64,000 nt of DNA, taken from contig NZ_PPSL01000003.1 of the NCBI RefSeq assembly GCF_002954265.1, positions 310,001-374,000 of the forward strand, in the 5' to 3' direction. Shown in pieces: positions 47,102-56,532 of the stretch. A model generated the notes under the pieces. The model was not told where the DNA came from. It searched no databases and saw only the letters and a program-made list of their open reading frames with translations. The translations under genes and the position numbers were made by a program. The first letter of the stretch is position 1. Each line of letters begins with the position of its first letter. Source of the DNA: Flavipsychrobacter stenotrophus (lineage in GTDB: Bacteria > Bacteroidota > Bacteroidia > Chitinophagales > Chitinophagaceae).

Positions 47102-47157
47102 GCTTCAAAGGTCAAAAATGAAACTAGTGAAGGCAAAAGCACGCCGTTATTAATAGG

Positions 47158-47187
47158 AGCCATCTGTTATTTGCAGATGGCTTTTTT
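47158..47187 (+). terminator. terminator after the GLPGLI gene
   Basis: Stem AGCCATCTG / CAGATGGCT with a TTATTTG loop, then TTTTTT. Confidence 0.85.
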
Positions 47188-47335
47188 ATTTGCATTTTGG
47201 CGGCTAGTAAACGTAATACCAAAACGAATATATATATATATGCTATGATTTTCTTTAAAGGAAATACTAACGGAGCAATTAAATCATACGTCCTACTAAT
47301 ACAGTACTATTAACTTACACCTAAATGGCATCATC

Positions 47336-49132
47336 ATGAAAAAACTCGGAATTCTTATTTTTTTCGCAATTACGGCTTTCTCTTCTTCCGCAGCTACCGA
47401 CATTACAGTAGGTGGTGTTTCCGGTCACTGGACTATCGCAGGCTCTCCGTACCGTATTTTTAATGATATTGTTGTGAATTCCGGCGATATCCTCACTATT
47501 GATCCGGGTGTGCAGATAGTATTTCAGGGTCCGTATTTCCTATACATCTATGGTAATATACAAGCATCCGGTTCGGCAGCAGCACACATCAGTTTTACAG
47601 TGCAAGACACCACCGGTTGGTACATAGATACAGGGTATGTGGGTGGATGGAGAGGTATGGAAACAATTTACCCGGGGTTGCCAACAGATACAACATTCTT
47701 CAACTATTGTGATATGCAGTACATGAAAAACGGAGGTTTTCATATGGAAAAGCCTATTACGATGGACCATACAAACTTTAGTAACAACAAGATAAATGAT
47801 AACATCGGTTCACTGGTAGACTTGAACAACTACATTCCTGGCACAGGTACTTTTGAGGTAACTAATTGTACTTTTTCTCATAACATACAAAGTTCGTGGG
47901 CGCTGTTAATGTGCTGGAGCGATGCGAACATTACAAACACCATAGTGCATGATAATACGCTGAGGAGGGGAGTAAGTGCCTGCTTCCTGGTTTATGGTAA
48001 TTATATTTTTAAAGACAATGAAATATATAATAATGGCTCAACAGCGGACAGCGGTATTGGTAATGCAATTGGCGCAAGCAATACAATTGCTTTGATTGAA
48101 GGAAATAAAATACATGATAATGTCATGTATGAGCAAGGAGCGATTGGTGTCAGTGAATCTATTGCCGATATAAATCACAATTACATCTGTAATAACAGGG
48201 TATTGAAGCCGTTTACAGGCGCGGCATGTGGGCTGGTGCAGGGCGGTGGCGGAGTGCGTGTAGGCGATAACCCTGACAGTAGCAACCTGCAGCGTAAAAC
48301 CACAGTAAGGAATAATATCATTGCCAATAATTATACCGGTTTTGCAGGGGCTGCTGTGTATATAATCTTTGCCAATGTAGATGTGCTCAATAACCAAATT
48401 ATTAATAATAACGAGGGTTGGAAGGGCGACATCTATGTATTCAATAACCCTGGTGTAGGCTGGTATGGGACGGTAAATATTCAGAACAATGTCTTATATA
48501 AAAATGCTCCGCTGGCTGATGGTGATACAATTTTAGTACGTGTAGAGGCAGCGGATACACTTGTTTATGCTAATAATTGGATGCAAAAGTCAATTGAATC
48601 CAACCTCCATATCGGTATGTTTGGCATTGCTAATTGGGGAGATACTAGCAATAATGTTATTGGCACTTCGCCGGGTATGGTAGCGCCAACAATAAATGCA
48701 AACGTTACAGAAAGTGCCCTCACATCCGACTTTAGCTTGCTTGCAAGTTCTCCCTGCATTGATAAGGGTGATAGCTTATGCGCTCCTCTGGGGGCTGTTG
48801 ATTATGCAGGCTATGCCCGTATTTCTGGAACAAACGTAGATATCGGGGCTTACGAATATCAGCAAACTATCGTGGTAAATGCTGTTGGAAATATTAATGC
48901 ATCCCGTATTAAAGCGCACCCCAATCCCGCCCATAATCTGTTGTTTATATCTACCCCCGATGCAACAGGTGTAATGACATTGAGAGATATTACAGGCAAA
49001 GTCGTAATACAGGAGAAAGTAAACAGCAAACTCATCTATCTTGATGTGCAGTCTATTCCTCGGGGCTTGTATATAGCCACGTGGAGTGATGAGAATGGAA
49101 TTAGTGAAACGCAAAAGATAATTGTTGAATAA
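47336..49132 (+). CDS. T9SS type A secreted parallel beta-helix protein
   Basis: A 598-residue extracellular protein. The signal peptide ends near SSSAA (about residue 20). The body (about 90-470) consists of repeated asparagine-rich turns (NNKINDN, GNKIHDN, NNIIANNYTGF, NNQIINNNEGW) typical of a right-handed parallel beta-helix such as in pectate-lyase-like proteins; no catalytic triad of a known lyase is recognisable. The last 75 residues are the type A sorting domain (AHPNPAHNLLFIS, ITGKVVIQEK, PRGLYIATWSDE, QKIIVE) recognised by the type IX secretion system. A polysaccharide or adhesin role is inferred from the fold. Confidence 0.88.
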   Translation: MKKLGILIFFAITAFSSSAATDITVGGVSGHWTIAGSPYRIFNDIVVNSGDILTIDPGVQIVFQGPYFLYIYGNIQASGSAAAHISFTVQDTTGWYIDTGYVGGWRGMETIYPGLPTDTTFFNYCDMQYMKNGGFHMEKPITMDHTNFSNNKINDNIGSLVDLNNYIPGTGTFEVTNCTFSHNIQSSWALLMCWSDANITNTIVHDNTLRRGVSACFLVYGNYIFKDNEIYNNGSTADSGIGNAIGASNTIALIEGNKIHDNVMYEQGAIGVSESIADINHNYICNNRVLKPFTGAACGLVQGGGGVRVGDNPDSSNLQRKTTVRNNIIANNYTGFAGAAVYIIFANVDVLNNQIINNNEGWKGDIYVFNNPGVGWYGTVNIQNNVLYKNAPLADGDTILVRVEAADTLVYANNWMQKSIESNLHIGMFGIANWGDTSNNVIGTSPGMVAPTINANVTESALTSDFSLLASSPCIDKGDSLCAPLGAVDYAGYARISGTNVDIGAYEYQQTIVVNAVGNINASRIKAHPNPAHNLLFISTPDATGVMTLRDITGKVVIQEKVNSKLIYLDVQSIPRGLYIATWSDENGISETQKIIVE

Positions 49133-49153
49133 GACCTGGACATATTCCAACGT

Positions 49154-49186
49154 AAAAATCCCCGCTCGATATGAACGGGGATTTTT
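49154..49186. terminator. bidirectional terminator
   Basis: Stem AAAAATCCCCG / CGGGGATTTTT with an 11-base loop, between the convergent T9SS protein gene and gltX. Confidence 0.85.
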
Positions 49187-49211
49187 CATAATTAATTTAT
49201 TGATCAGGCTC

Positions 49212-50732
49212 TTATCCTATCACTCTCTTTATTCTGGCTATTGTCTCCGCCTTGCCTATCAACTCTGCTATGTGATATACACCCGGGCCAAATTTGCCGC
49301 CTACCAGCATTATACGAAGCGGCAGCATAATGTCGCCTTTCTTCAATGTAAATGATGGCAACAGTTCTATTGCACTTTGTTCTATTGCTACGTCTGTCCA
49401 GTCGGCAAGTTCATTGAGCTTGTCCATCCATGCGGCAAAGAATAGTTCCTTATTCTCAGTCCACTTGGCATCTCTTATCAATGTCTCATCAATGGTCTCA
49501 GGAGTTGTAAAGAAGAAGCTGCCCTGTGCCCAGAAATCTGAAAGAAGTGTGCAGCGGTCTTTTACCAGCGCTATAACTTTTATCATTAACTCTTTCGATG
49601 GGTTCTGACCTTGTGCTGCAATATAAGGCATTGCCAGGTCGGCAAGTGTTTCATTATCGGTCTGCTGTATATATTGATTGTTGAACCACTTGGCCTTTTC
49701 AAAGTCGAACTTGGCACCACCCTTATGTACACGATCTATTGAGAACTTATCCACCAGTTCTTCCAGTGAATAGATCTCCTTTTCTTCGCCGCTGTTCCAG
49801 CCCAGCATGGCCAGCATGTTTACAAAAGCCTGTGGCATAAAGCCCATCTCTCTGAAACCCATTGTGGTCTCATCCTTAGCCGGGTCGTACCAGTTCATTG
49901 CAAATACCGGGAAGCCCAGCCTGTCGCCATCGCGCTTGCTTAGCTTACCATTACCATCAGGTTTTAGTATCAGTGGTAAATGCGCCCATTGAGGCATGTC
50001 GGCTATCCAGCCAAGGTATTGCCACAACAGCAGGTGTACAGGCGCACTAGGCAGCCATTCTTCACCCCTGAAGGCATGCGTGATCTTCATGAGGTAGTCA
50101 TCAACAACCACTGCCAGGTGATAAGTAGGCATACCATCTGCTTTCAGCAATACCTTATCATCAACCAGGTTAGATTCAAACATGATGTTGCCACGTATCA
50201 TATCATTGAATACGATCGTTTCATTCTCCGGTACCAGTATGCGTATAACGTGCGGCGTACCATTATTCAGCAGGTCATTCACCTCGTCGGCCGACAGAGT
50301 AAGTGAGTTGCGCATACGCTTGCGGGTATTGTGGTCGTACTGTACCGATGAGTGTTCGTCGGTCTTCAGCACTCGGCGCATTTCTTCCAGCTCTTCAGTA
50401 GTATCAAATGCATAATACGCGTGTCCCTGGCCTACCAGTTGCATAGCATATTCCCTATACATTTCTTTACGCTCACTCTGCCTGTAAGGGGCATAAGGGC
50501 CACCCACTACAGGGCTTTCATCCGGCATCAGTCCACACCATTTCAGGCAGTCCAGTATATATTCTTCGGCGCCTTTTACAAAGCGTGTCTGGTCGGTATC
50601 TTCAATACGCAGCACAAAGTCGCCACCATTAGCGCGTGCATATAAGTAATTATACAATACGGTACGCACACCACCCAGGTGCAATCCACCCGTAGGGCTT
50701 GGTGCAAATCTTACCCTTACTCTTTTTTCCAT
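49212..50732 (-). CDS. gltX: glutamyl-tRNA synthetase
   Basis: Class I aminoacyl-tRNA synthetase, 506 residues. The HIGH-type motif is HLGG in APSPTGGLHLGGVRT (about 10-24), and the KMSKS-type motif is KLSKRDG (about 256-262). The C-terminal anticodon-binding domain (about 330-506) contains KWFNNQYIQ. It charges tRNA-Glu (and tRNA-Gln if an amidotransferase is used). A TATCTTTG box is four bases before the ATG. It converges on the T9SS protein gene. Confidence 0.97.
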   Translation of the reverse strand: MEKRVRVRFAPSPTGGLHLGGVRTVLYNYLYARANGGDFVLRIEDTDQTRFVKGAEEYILDCLKWCGLMPDESPVVGGPYAPYRQSERKEMYREYAMQLVGQGHAYYAFDTTEELEEMRRVLKTDEHSSVQYDHNTRKRMRNSLTLSADEVNDLLNNGTPHVIRILVPENETIVFNDMIRGNIMFESNLVDDKVLLKADGMPTYHLAVVVDDYLMKITHAFRGEEWLPSAPVHLLLWQYLGWIADMPQWAHLPLILKPDGNGKLSKRDGDRLGFPVFAMNWYDPAKDETTMGFREMGFMPQAFVNMLAMLGWNSGEEKEIYSLEELVDKFSIDRVHKGGAKFDFEKAKWFNNQYIQQTDNETLADLAMPYIAAQGQNPSKELMIKVIALVKDRCTLLSDFWAQGSFFFTTPETIDETLIRDAKWTENKELFFAAWMDKLNELADWTDVAIEQSAIELLPSFTLKKGDIMLPLRIMLVGGKFGPGVYHIAELIGKAETIARIKRVIG

Positions 50733-50736
50733 ACTG

Positions 50737-50744
50737 CAAAGATA
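50737..50744 (-). promoter_or_regulatory. -7 box of gltX
   Basis: Minus-strand TATCTTTG (exact TAnnTTTG), four bases before the ATG; suggests a leaderless transcript. Confidence 0.55.
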
Positions 50745-50806
50745 GTTTTTGTTGCTCTATTCTTTTCCCTCGCCCTTCGCTCCCCACTCATGACTTTCCC
50801 CCGCAC

Positions 50807-50834
50807 AAAAAAGCCACCCTTGCGGATGGCTTTA
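50807..50834 (-). terminator. terminator after the membrane protein gene
   Basis: Minus-strand stem AAAGCCATCC / GGTGGCTTTTTT (one mismatch) with a GCAAG loop, starting four bases after the stop at 50839. Confidence 0.75.
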
Positions 50835-50838
50835 AAAA

Positions 50839-52299
50839 CTATTTTTTCTTATTCATGTTTACTGGCGGCTTATTCCCCACCGGCACTACCTTAGGCCGTG
50901 GTGTCTCGTCTTTTATGCCATACTCCCACTTATTCAAAATGTCGGTAAGCTTCAGCAGTAGCCCACTGTTCCTGAAGTACAACAGCATCAGCGGGAACAT
51001 CTTGAATAATCCCCTTTTAATGGTATGCATTAGATCTACCAGCGGGAAGATATAACTCAATGCTACCAGGCCAACATACACAACGCATATGCCATAGATC
51101 GCTATTATTTTTTCTCTCGACGAATTCTTCCGATAAAATATAAGGTCTACAACAAAGATCAGTACGAACAATTGTACAAAGTAACCGTAGTACAACGCAC
51201 CGTTGGCAGAAAATATAAGCTCTGTAGACATATCTCCCATTATCTTAAAGAAGATGCTCACGTCGCTTATGTGTTTGTTGATCTCGGTAGCCACGTCGTA
51301 GTGCTGCGGTAGGTAGTATTTGTCATATACACCAATTGCCAGGTAGTACACGGCAAAAGGGAATATTAGAAATAGAGCCGTGTTGATCACTATCTTCTTC
51401 ATTTCCATCTTATCCTTTAGGAAGTAGAATAGTAAGAGTGGGGTAGCCATCGCTATCAGTATAGGTGTCTCAGAGCGGACATACGATGCTATGGAGAAGA
51501 ATAGAATAGACAGCAGGAAGTAGTTTTTCCTTTCCAGATCAGATAAGTACAAGCTAAGGAAATAGAACCCGCAGAAGAAGTAGATCATGTTGCTGTAATC
51601 AAATAGCAGCAGGTAGGTATAACCGAACACTTCCGGCATGGCGAAGAAATACACCATTATAAAACCTACAATTACAGGATGCAGCTTCTGTTTAAGAATA
51701 GAGATAATAAGGGTAATAAAACTAAGCACTATGATGCTCAACCATGTCTGGCCAAATGGCTGTACAAATATTTTGTAAATAACCTGTAGACTGGCTATGA
51801 ACAAAGGTTTCAGCTGGTTGTTAGTTGTAGACAGGTCTACTGAAAATATCGAGTTGACCATTGTTTTTTCCCTTACTGCAAATTCGGCAATGGCTTCAGG
51901 GCCCGCCAGCATATCTCGTGGGTTGGGCGCGTAATAGAAGCAGCGCCATACACTTAGTGAAAGCAATGAAAAGAACACAAACAGGAACGGCAGCTCATAG
52001 ATCTTTGGCCACTTCACACTCTGCAAAGACAATGACATGGTGGACCCCCTAAAATACTTGAACAGGGGAATAAATGCCAATACAGTTGCAGACAGTATTA
52101 CCCCAACCAACACTTCTCTGGAGATAGGCAGGTGCAATAATGCAAGTATGAACGGGAAGAAGGACACAATGCCCACGCCCATAATAAATGACAACGGAAT
52201 AATTACCAGCAATGGAAGCTTCACTTTGAAAAGTTCAATCACGCCTCTCCCGGTAATAAAATGCGTTATCAGCAAGAATAATAGTCCGGCGAAATTCAT
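50839..52299 (-). CDS. polytopic membrane protein, possible GT-C glycosyltransferase
   Basis: A 486-residue protein with about 11-13 transmembrane helices. An acidic/aromatic loop after the third or fourth helix (YYAPNPRDMLAGPEAIAEFA, about 124-143) and RSETP after a later helix resemble the catalytic and C-loop regions of GT-C-type glycosyltransferases, but no signature is decisive. The basic tail ends NMNKKK. Its start overlaps the stop of the upstream 157-residue gene by four bases, so both belong to one transcript. The likely role is in envelope polysaccharide synthesis, inferred only from topology. Confidence 0.65.
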   Translation of the reverse strand: MNFAGLLFLLITHFITGRGVIELFKVKLPLLVIIPLSFIMGVGIVSFFPFILALLHLPISREVLVGVILSATVLAFIPLFKYFRGSTMSLSLQSVKWPKIYELPFLFVFFSLLSLSVWRCFYYAPNPRDMLAGPEAIAEFAVREKTMVNSIFSVDLSTTNNQLKPLFIASLQVIYKIFVQPFGQTWLSIIVLSFITLIISILKQKLHPVIVGFIMVYFFAMPEVFGYTYLLLFDYSNMIYFFCGFYFLSLYLSDLERKNYFLLSILFFSIASYVRSETPILIAMATPLLLFYFLKDKMEMKKIVINTALFLIFPFAVYYLAIGVYDKYYLPQHYDVATEINKHISDVSIFFKIMGDMSTELIFSANGALYYGYFVQLFVLIFVVDLIFYRKNSSREKIIAIYGICVVYVGLVALSYIFPLVDLMHTIKRGLFKMFPLMLLYFRNSGLLLKLTDILNKWEYGIKDETPRPKVVPVGNKPPVNMNKKK

Positions 52300-52769
52300 A
52301 TAGGGTTGTACTTTTTGTAGGTGATCAGTAATTTATGCAATTCTTCTTTTGTTATTGGCACTAGTGCTACACTGCCCTCACCTCTTGGTATGAATGTCCA
52401 GTTGGCATCTTCTACATTGGGGCTGGTAGTAATTACGGCCTTTATGCCACCTGTATGATAGTAGAAAGAGAGCGGCTCAGGAAAATCAAATCCACTCTTT
52501 ATTGATCTCATATATTCATTAGGAGGTAATAATATTACATTGTTCTTCGTATGTACGGTATCCATGGTCTTCTTGGCATACTGCACCAACGCGTATAGGT
52601 TACCAAACCTATACTCTTTTCTTTCTTCCACGCCTGTACGCTCCATCTGGTCGCTGAGAGACGGGCTCAGAATAAACCTGTCCAGCCACCGCTCAACCCT
52701 TTCTGTCTTAGAGATGATGAGTATCCCCAATATAGACGCTACCATTAATATTAGCCGTTTAAATCCCAT
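52296..52769 (-). CDS. hypothetical membrane-anchored protein
   Basis: A 157-residue protein with one N-terminal hydrophobic helix (KRLILMVASILGILII, about 4-19) and an extracytoplasmic domain (KNNVILLPPNEYMRSIKSGF, FYYHTGGIKAVITTSP, NWTFIPRGEGSVALVPI). No family recognised. It overlaps the polytopic membrane gene by four bases (ATGA-type), which suggests the two proteins act together. Confidence 0.7.
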   Translation of the reverse strand: MGFKRLILMVASILGILIISKTERVERWLDRFILSPSLSDQMERTGVEERKEYRFGNLYALVQYAKKTMDTVHTKNNVILLPPNEYMRSIKSGFDFPEPLSFYYHTGGIKAVITTSPNVEDANWTFIPRGEGSVALVPITKEELHKLLITYKKYNPI

Positions 52770-52894
52770 CGGTATTTTTTAATACTTGAATGGCAATAAT
52801 ACAAAATTCCTTGCAAAGCCTGCCGCAAATAGCTAAAAAAACAGGTTGTTTTGATGCTCATATGTGCTGCCTGCCCGGGTGTCTCCACATCAGG

Positions 52895-52934
52895 GGCATT
52901 AAGCCATTGAGCCATTAAGCAATTAAGCCATTAT
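52895..52934 (+). repeat. octamer module (GGCATTAA type) before kdsD
   Basis: GGCATTAA GCCATTGA then GCCATTAA GCAATTAA (52895-52926), plus a fifth unit GCCATTAT whose end forms part of the TATCTTTG box. The first two octamers repeat the order seen before ruvB. Confidence 0.8.
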
Positions 52935-52939
52935 CTTTG
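52932..52939 (+). promoter_or_regulatory. -7 box of the kdsD-like gene
   Basis: TATCTTTG (exact TAnnTTTG) four bases before the ATG at 52944. Confidence 0.55.
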
Positions 52940-52943
52940 CACC

Positions 52944-53912
52944 ATGTTTTCTGTAGATTCTGTACTGGCCAGCGCCCTTGAAACCATTAGACTCGAAGCC
53001 GAGTCGGTAAGTAAATTGGCTGATTATATCAATGCTTCTTTTGCTGAGGCGGTGCGTGTTATACATGAAGCTAAGGGCAGGGTAGTGGTAAGCGGTATTG
53101 GTAAAAGTGCGGTAATAGCGCAGAAAATGGTAGCCACCTTCAATTCTACAGGCACACCTTCTTTGTTTATGCATGCTGCCGATGCCATTCATGGCGATCT
53201 GGGTATGATACAACCAGACGACGTAGCTATAGTGATCTCCAAAAGTGGTAACAGCCCCGAGATAAAAGTACTGGTGCCGCTGATCAAAAACTTTGGCAAC
53301 TCGGTTATTTCTATCTGTGGCAATGAAGATTCTTTTCTGGCAAAGCAGTGCGATATATTTCTCAATACTACCGTTGAAAAAGAAGCCTGCCCTAATAACC
53401 TCGCCCCCACTACCAGCACTACCGCACAGATGGTAATGGGCGATGCCCTGGCCGTATGCCTGCTCAACCTGAAAGGCTTTACAGATAAAGACTTTGCCCG
53501 CTACCACCCCGGTGGTGCATTGGGTAAGCGCCTTTACCTGCGCGTATCAGACATGAGCGACGCCAATGAAAAACCCGTGGTCAGTCCATCAAGCTCGCTC
53601 CGTGAGGTAATCTATGAGATCTCCGGCAAGCGCCTGGGGGCAACTGCGGTTATTGATGAAGATGGCCAACTAAAAGGCATCATCACCGATGGCGACCTGC
53701 GCCGCATGCTAGAGAAATACGACAACCCCGCACAATTAAAAGCTGCTGACATTCTCTCTGCCGGTGCAAAGTCTATTGATGGCGGTGAGCTGGCTACAGA
53801 AGCACTCGCCCTTATGCGCAAGCACGACATCAGCCAGTTGATAGTAACCAAAGACGGAAAATATGCCGGTATCCTGCACATCCACGATCTTGTGCGCGAG
53901 GGGATAATTTAA
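52944..53912 (+). CDS. kdsD: D-arabinose 5-phosphate isomerase (KdsD/KpsF)
   Basis: A 322-residue SIS-domain isomerase with two CBS domains; it converts ribulose 5-phosphate to arabinose 5-phosphate for Kdo synthesis in LPS. The SIS motif VVSGIGKSAVIAQKM (about 51-65), the loop HGDLGMIQPDDVAIVISKSGNS, and LAPTTSTTAQMVMGDALA are typical. The CBS pair spans about 205-320. The nearby presence of rfaE2 and uppP in the window fits an LPS/cell-wall setting. Confidence 0.95.
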   Translation: MFSVDSVLASALETIRLEAESVSKLADYINASFAEAVRVIHEAKGRVVVSGIGKSAVIAQKMVATFNSTGTPSLFMHAADAIHGDLGMIQPDDVAIVISKSGNSPEIKVLVPLIKNFGNSVISICGNEDSFLAKQCDIFLNTTVEKEACPNNLAPTTSTTAQMVMGDALAVCLLNLKGFTDKDFARYHPGGALGKRLYLRVSDMSDANEKPVVSPSSSLREVIYEISGKRLGATAVIDEDGQLKGIITDGDLRRMLEKYDNPAQLKAADILSAGAKSIDGGELATEALALMRKHDISQLIVTKDGKYAGILHIHDLVREGII

Positions 53913-54798
53913 TTCATTATGTGAAATAATTTTATGCATCCTGATATCCACGGCGACTGCTACGGCAAACTTCAGTATATGTGTCACACAATAGATCAGT
54001 TGCCGTCACCTTCAGGTCAATGTCATTTGGTTAACAATCAGAATTACATGTAATGATGCCGAAGGTATCATATGTCTATAGCAAAGCAAGATTGTATATG
54101 GTTCCGATGCCGAAGGTATCGCATGTCTGTATAAGCGACTTTCTCTTAACTTAATGACATTTCCTGAAGGGGCGAAACAACTCCGGAAGCAACCTGCGAT
54201 GTCCATAGACAAATCCCCATTCCTGCAACTTTCATAACCACCCGTGAAAACCACCCCGTGAAAAATACCCTCTTTGGTGTGGTATTTTTCATGTACCCAG
54301 GCATATTTCCTGAAAGTACTTTTACCGGTACATAAGGTTAGTCCTTATCACCATGATTTACGATGCCTGTAATACCTATCATTGGCAGAAATGGGAATTG
54401 GATGCCGGGTTTGATCCCCCGGTTGTCCATTGCGAAACATCAAAAAATGTTTTGTTTGTTTGTTGCCCCTATGCTGACATCATTTGAAACTTACTTGCCT
54501 TCCGCATCATACCGGAAGGCAAGTTTGCTTTTAGCCTTGCCACAACATGAAATATCATTAAATTAAACTGAGTGCAACGAATTATAATTGTTGGTTACAA
54601 GCCCTGAAAAGCCTGCCGGTAGGCAGGGGCTTACGTCTTGCAAGATCCCTTTGAGCTACTTCGCGCCCATTTCTTTGCGCTCTTTGCGTGAAATCTATGA
54701 TATACTGCGCCCCATATTATAAAATCTAACAAAATTTTGAGGTTAATTAAGGTGATTAAATTCCCTGTCAATTACAAAAAACGTGTATTTTGCGCCCT
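53913..54798. other. 886-base intergenic region with REP-like direct repeats
   Basis: No credible gene. Two copies of GATGCCGAAGGTATC...CATGTCT lie at 54055-54079 and 54106-54131; each unit is itself a weak hairpin (GATGCC/GGTATC with a G-U pair). A hairpin CCTGCCGGTAGGCAGG lies near 54616. Short open frames at 54012-54254 and 54363-54566 have no support. Confidence 0.6.
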
Positions 54799-55755
54799 AT
54801 GAGCCTTGACCTGTCTGTTGTCATACCCTTATATAACGAAGAAGAGTCACTTCCCGAGTTGGTGGAGTGGATAGAACGCGTATGTACCGAGCATAAATTA
54901 TCGCATGAGATCATCATGATAGATGATGGCAGCACCGACGATAGCTGGAAGGTTGTTGAGGAGCTGGCAAGGGATCACCAATCAGTAAAAGGCATCAAAT
55001 TTCAGCGTAACTACGGCAAGAGCCCTGCGCTACATGAAGGCTTTAAAGCAGCCATGGGCAATGTGGTCATCACCATGGATGCCGACCTGCAGGACAGCCC
55101 CGATGAAATACCCGAGCTCTACAGCATGATCATGACCGATGGTTATGACCTGGTAAGCGGCTGGAAAAAGGTGCGCTACGATAATGCTGTTACCAAAAAT
55201 CTTCCTTCAAAACTATACAATGGTGTAAACCGCCGCCTTACCGGCATAAAGCTGCATGATATGAACTGCGGCCTTAAGTCTTACAAGCGCAAGGTGGTGA
55301 AGAGCATAGAAGTATATGGTGAGATGCACCGCTTTATACCTGTACTGGCTAAGTACGCAGGTTTCAAGAAGATCGGTGAAAAGGTAGTGCAGCACAGGCC
55401 ACGTAAATACGGTTCATCTAAGTTTGGTTGGGAGCGATTCATTAATGGCTTCCTCGATCTGCTTTCTATACAATTTGTAAGTCGCTTTGGTAAGAAGCCT
55501 ATGCACCTGTTTGGTGCCCTGGGTTCATTTACCTTTCTGTTAGGGTTTTTCTTTACAGCATCACTTATTATAGATAAGATAAGGCTGGGAGCTGATTTTG
55601 GCATTACCAACAAGCCCGCATTTTATCTTTCCCTACTGGCCATGATGATGGGTACCCTTTTCTTCCTTACAGGTTTTATAGCAGAACTCATCACTCGCAA
55701 TGCTGCCGATAGGAACGTATACCTGATGGACGAAAAAATAGGCTGGGAAAATTAA
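54799..55755 (+). CDS. GT2 family glycosyltransferase (polyprenyl-phosphate sugar transferase type)
   Basis: A 318-residue membrane-attached glycosyltransferase. The N-terminal GT-A domain shows LSVVIPLYNEEESLPEL, IDDGSTDDSW, and the metal motif TMDADLQDSPDEI, all typical of DPM1/GtrB/ArnC-type enzymes that load a sugar onto undecaprenyl phosphate. Two helices (LFGALGSFTFLLGFFF, about 236-257, and FYLSLLAMMMGTLFFLTGFI, about 272-292) fill the C-terminus. The start at 54799 (MSLDLSVVIP) is chosen over an in-frame TTG at 54790. The sugar is not identifiable. Confidence 0.92.
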   Translation: MSLDLSVVIPLYNEEESLPELVEWIERVCTEHKLSHEIIMIDDGSTDDSWKVVEELARDHQSVKGIKFQRNYGKSPALHEGFKAAMGNVVITMDADLQDSPDEIPELYSMIMTDGYDLVSGWKKVRYDNAVTKNLPSKLYNGVNRRLTGIKLHDMNCGLKSYKRKVVKSIEVYGEMHRFIPVLAKYAGFKKIGEKVVQHRPRKYGSSKFGWERFINGFLDLLSIQFVSRFGKKPMHLFGALGSFTFLLGFFFTASLIIDKIRLGADFGITNKPAFYLSLLAMMMGTLFFLTGFIAELITRNAADRNVYLMDEKIGWEN

Positions 55756-55792
55756 GTCAAAATTTAAAAGTGGAAATTTAAAAGAGGATGAT

Positions 55793-55817
55793 GCCGAGCG
55801 TGTCGGCTCTTTTTTGC
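55793..55817 (+). terminator. terminator after the GT2 gene
   Basis: Stem GCCGA / TCGGC with a GCGTG loop, followed by TCTTTTTT. Confidence 0.6.
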
Positions 55818-55983
55818 CGCTATTCTGTCTTCTGACCAACAGCTATCGGGCCGGCTCTCTTTGAGTACGTAACAAAACACTGACGCCTTATTGGATTAAC
55901 CGCAAGGTTACGAGCTTAGCTGATGTAGTGAGGACCAACAAACACAACTGTTTCAAATGCTTGGCCCAAAAATTGTAATCAAT

Positions 55984-56484
55984 ATGAAGCTGATTTTTCG
56001 TGCTTTTCTCTTGTGTTTGTTGCCACTTTTTGTTCATGCCCAAACCTTTGTGGCGCTTACACCGTGTATAACCACTGGTCTGGGGAATATCGCTCAGAAA
56101 TTTAGTCCCACAATAGAAATTGGCCGGCAGTGGGATGTGTTCAGCACCGCGTTGGCCCTGGGTAAAACCGGCTGTGGTAAGACAGTTGGTAAAGACACCA
56201 CTTTCTACATGGAACTACGCCCCAATCTGAATGTCTTCCAGGTTGGTAAATTTGTCAACACCTTTACCCCCGGTATAGGCTATGTATTTGGTGCATCACA
56301 AAATATGCTGCTGGAGTTCACGTCAGGTATTGAGTATTCATTTACCGATAATCTACACATCAATATTATGTTCGGGCAGTATTATTTCAGCGGAGAAACA
56401 TCATCAAGCTCCACTGCTTTCTTCGGTATCTCGGTGGCCAAATTCTTTGCACCCGCTCATCCAAAGTCGCTTATTCAGAAATAG
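55984..56484 (+). CDS. small exported beta-rich protein, function unknown
   Basis: A 166-residue protein with a signal peptide (MKLIFRAFLLCLLPLFVHAQ). The mature part has alternating strands (FVALTPCITTGLGNIAQKF, FYMELRPNLNVFQVGKF, MLLEFTSGIEYSFTDNLHIN, FFGISVAKFF) consistent with a small outer-membrane barrel. No family assigned. The start at 55984 begins the signal peptide; the frame is open for 27 bases upstream. Confidence 0.7.
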   Translation: MKLIFRAFLLCLLPLFVHAQTFVALTPCITTGLGNIAQKFSPTIEIGRQWDVFSTALALGKTGCGKTVGKDTTFYMELRPNLNVFQVGKFVNTFTPGIGYVFGASQNMLLEFTSGIEYSFTDNLHINIMFGQYYFSGETSSSSTAFFGISVAKFFAPAHPKSLIQK

Positions 56485-56532
56485 TGTTGGTAATCAAATT
56501 CCATCACATTTTTCATTGTCCTAAACGCTTTG

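Noticed and set aside
54012-54566. Short open frames in the kdsD-GT2 gap (54012-54254 minus, 54363-54566 plus)
   Set aside because: One overlaps the direct repeats, neither has a recognisable domain, and codon use looks random.
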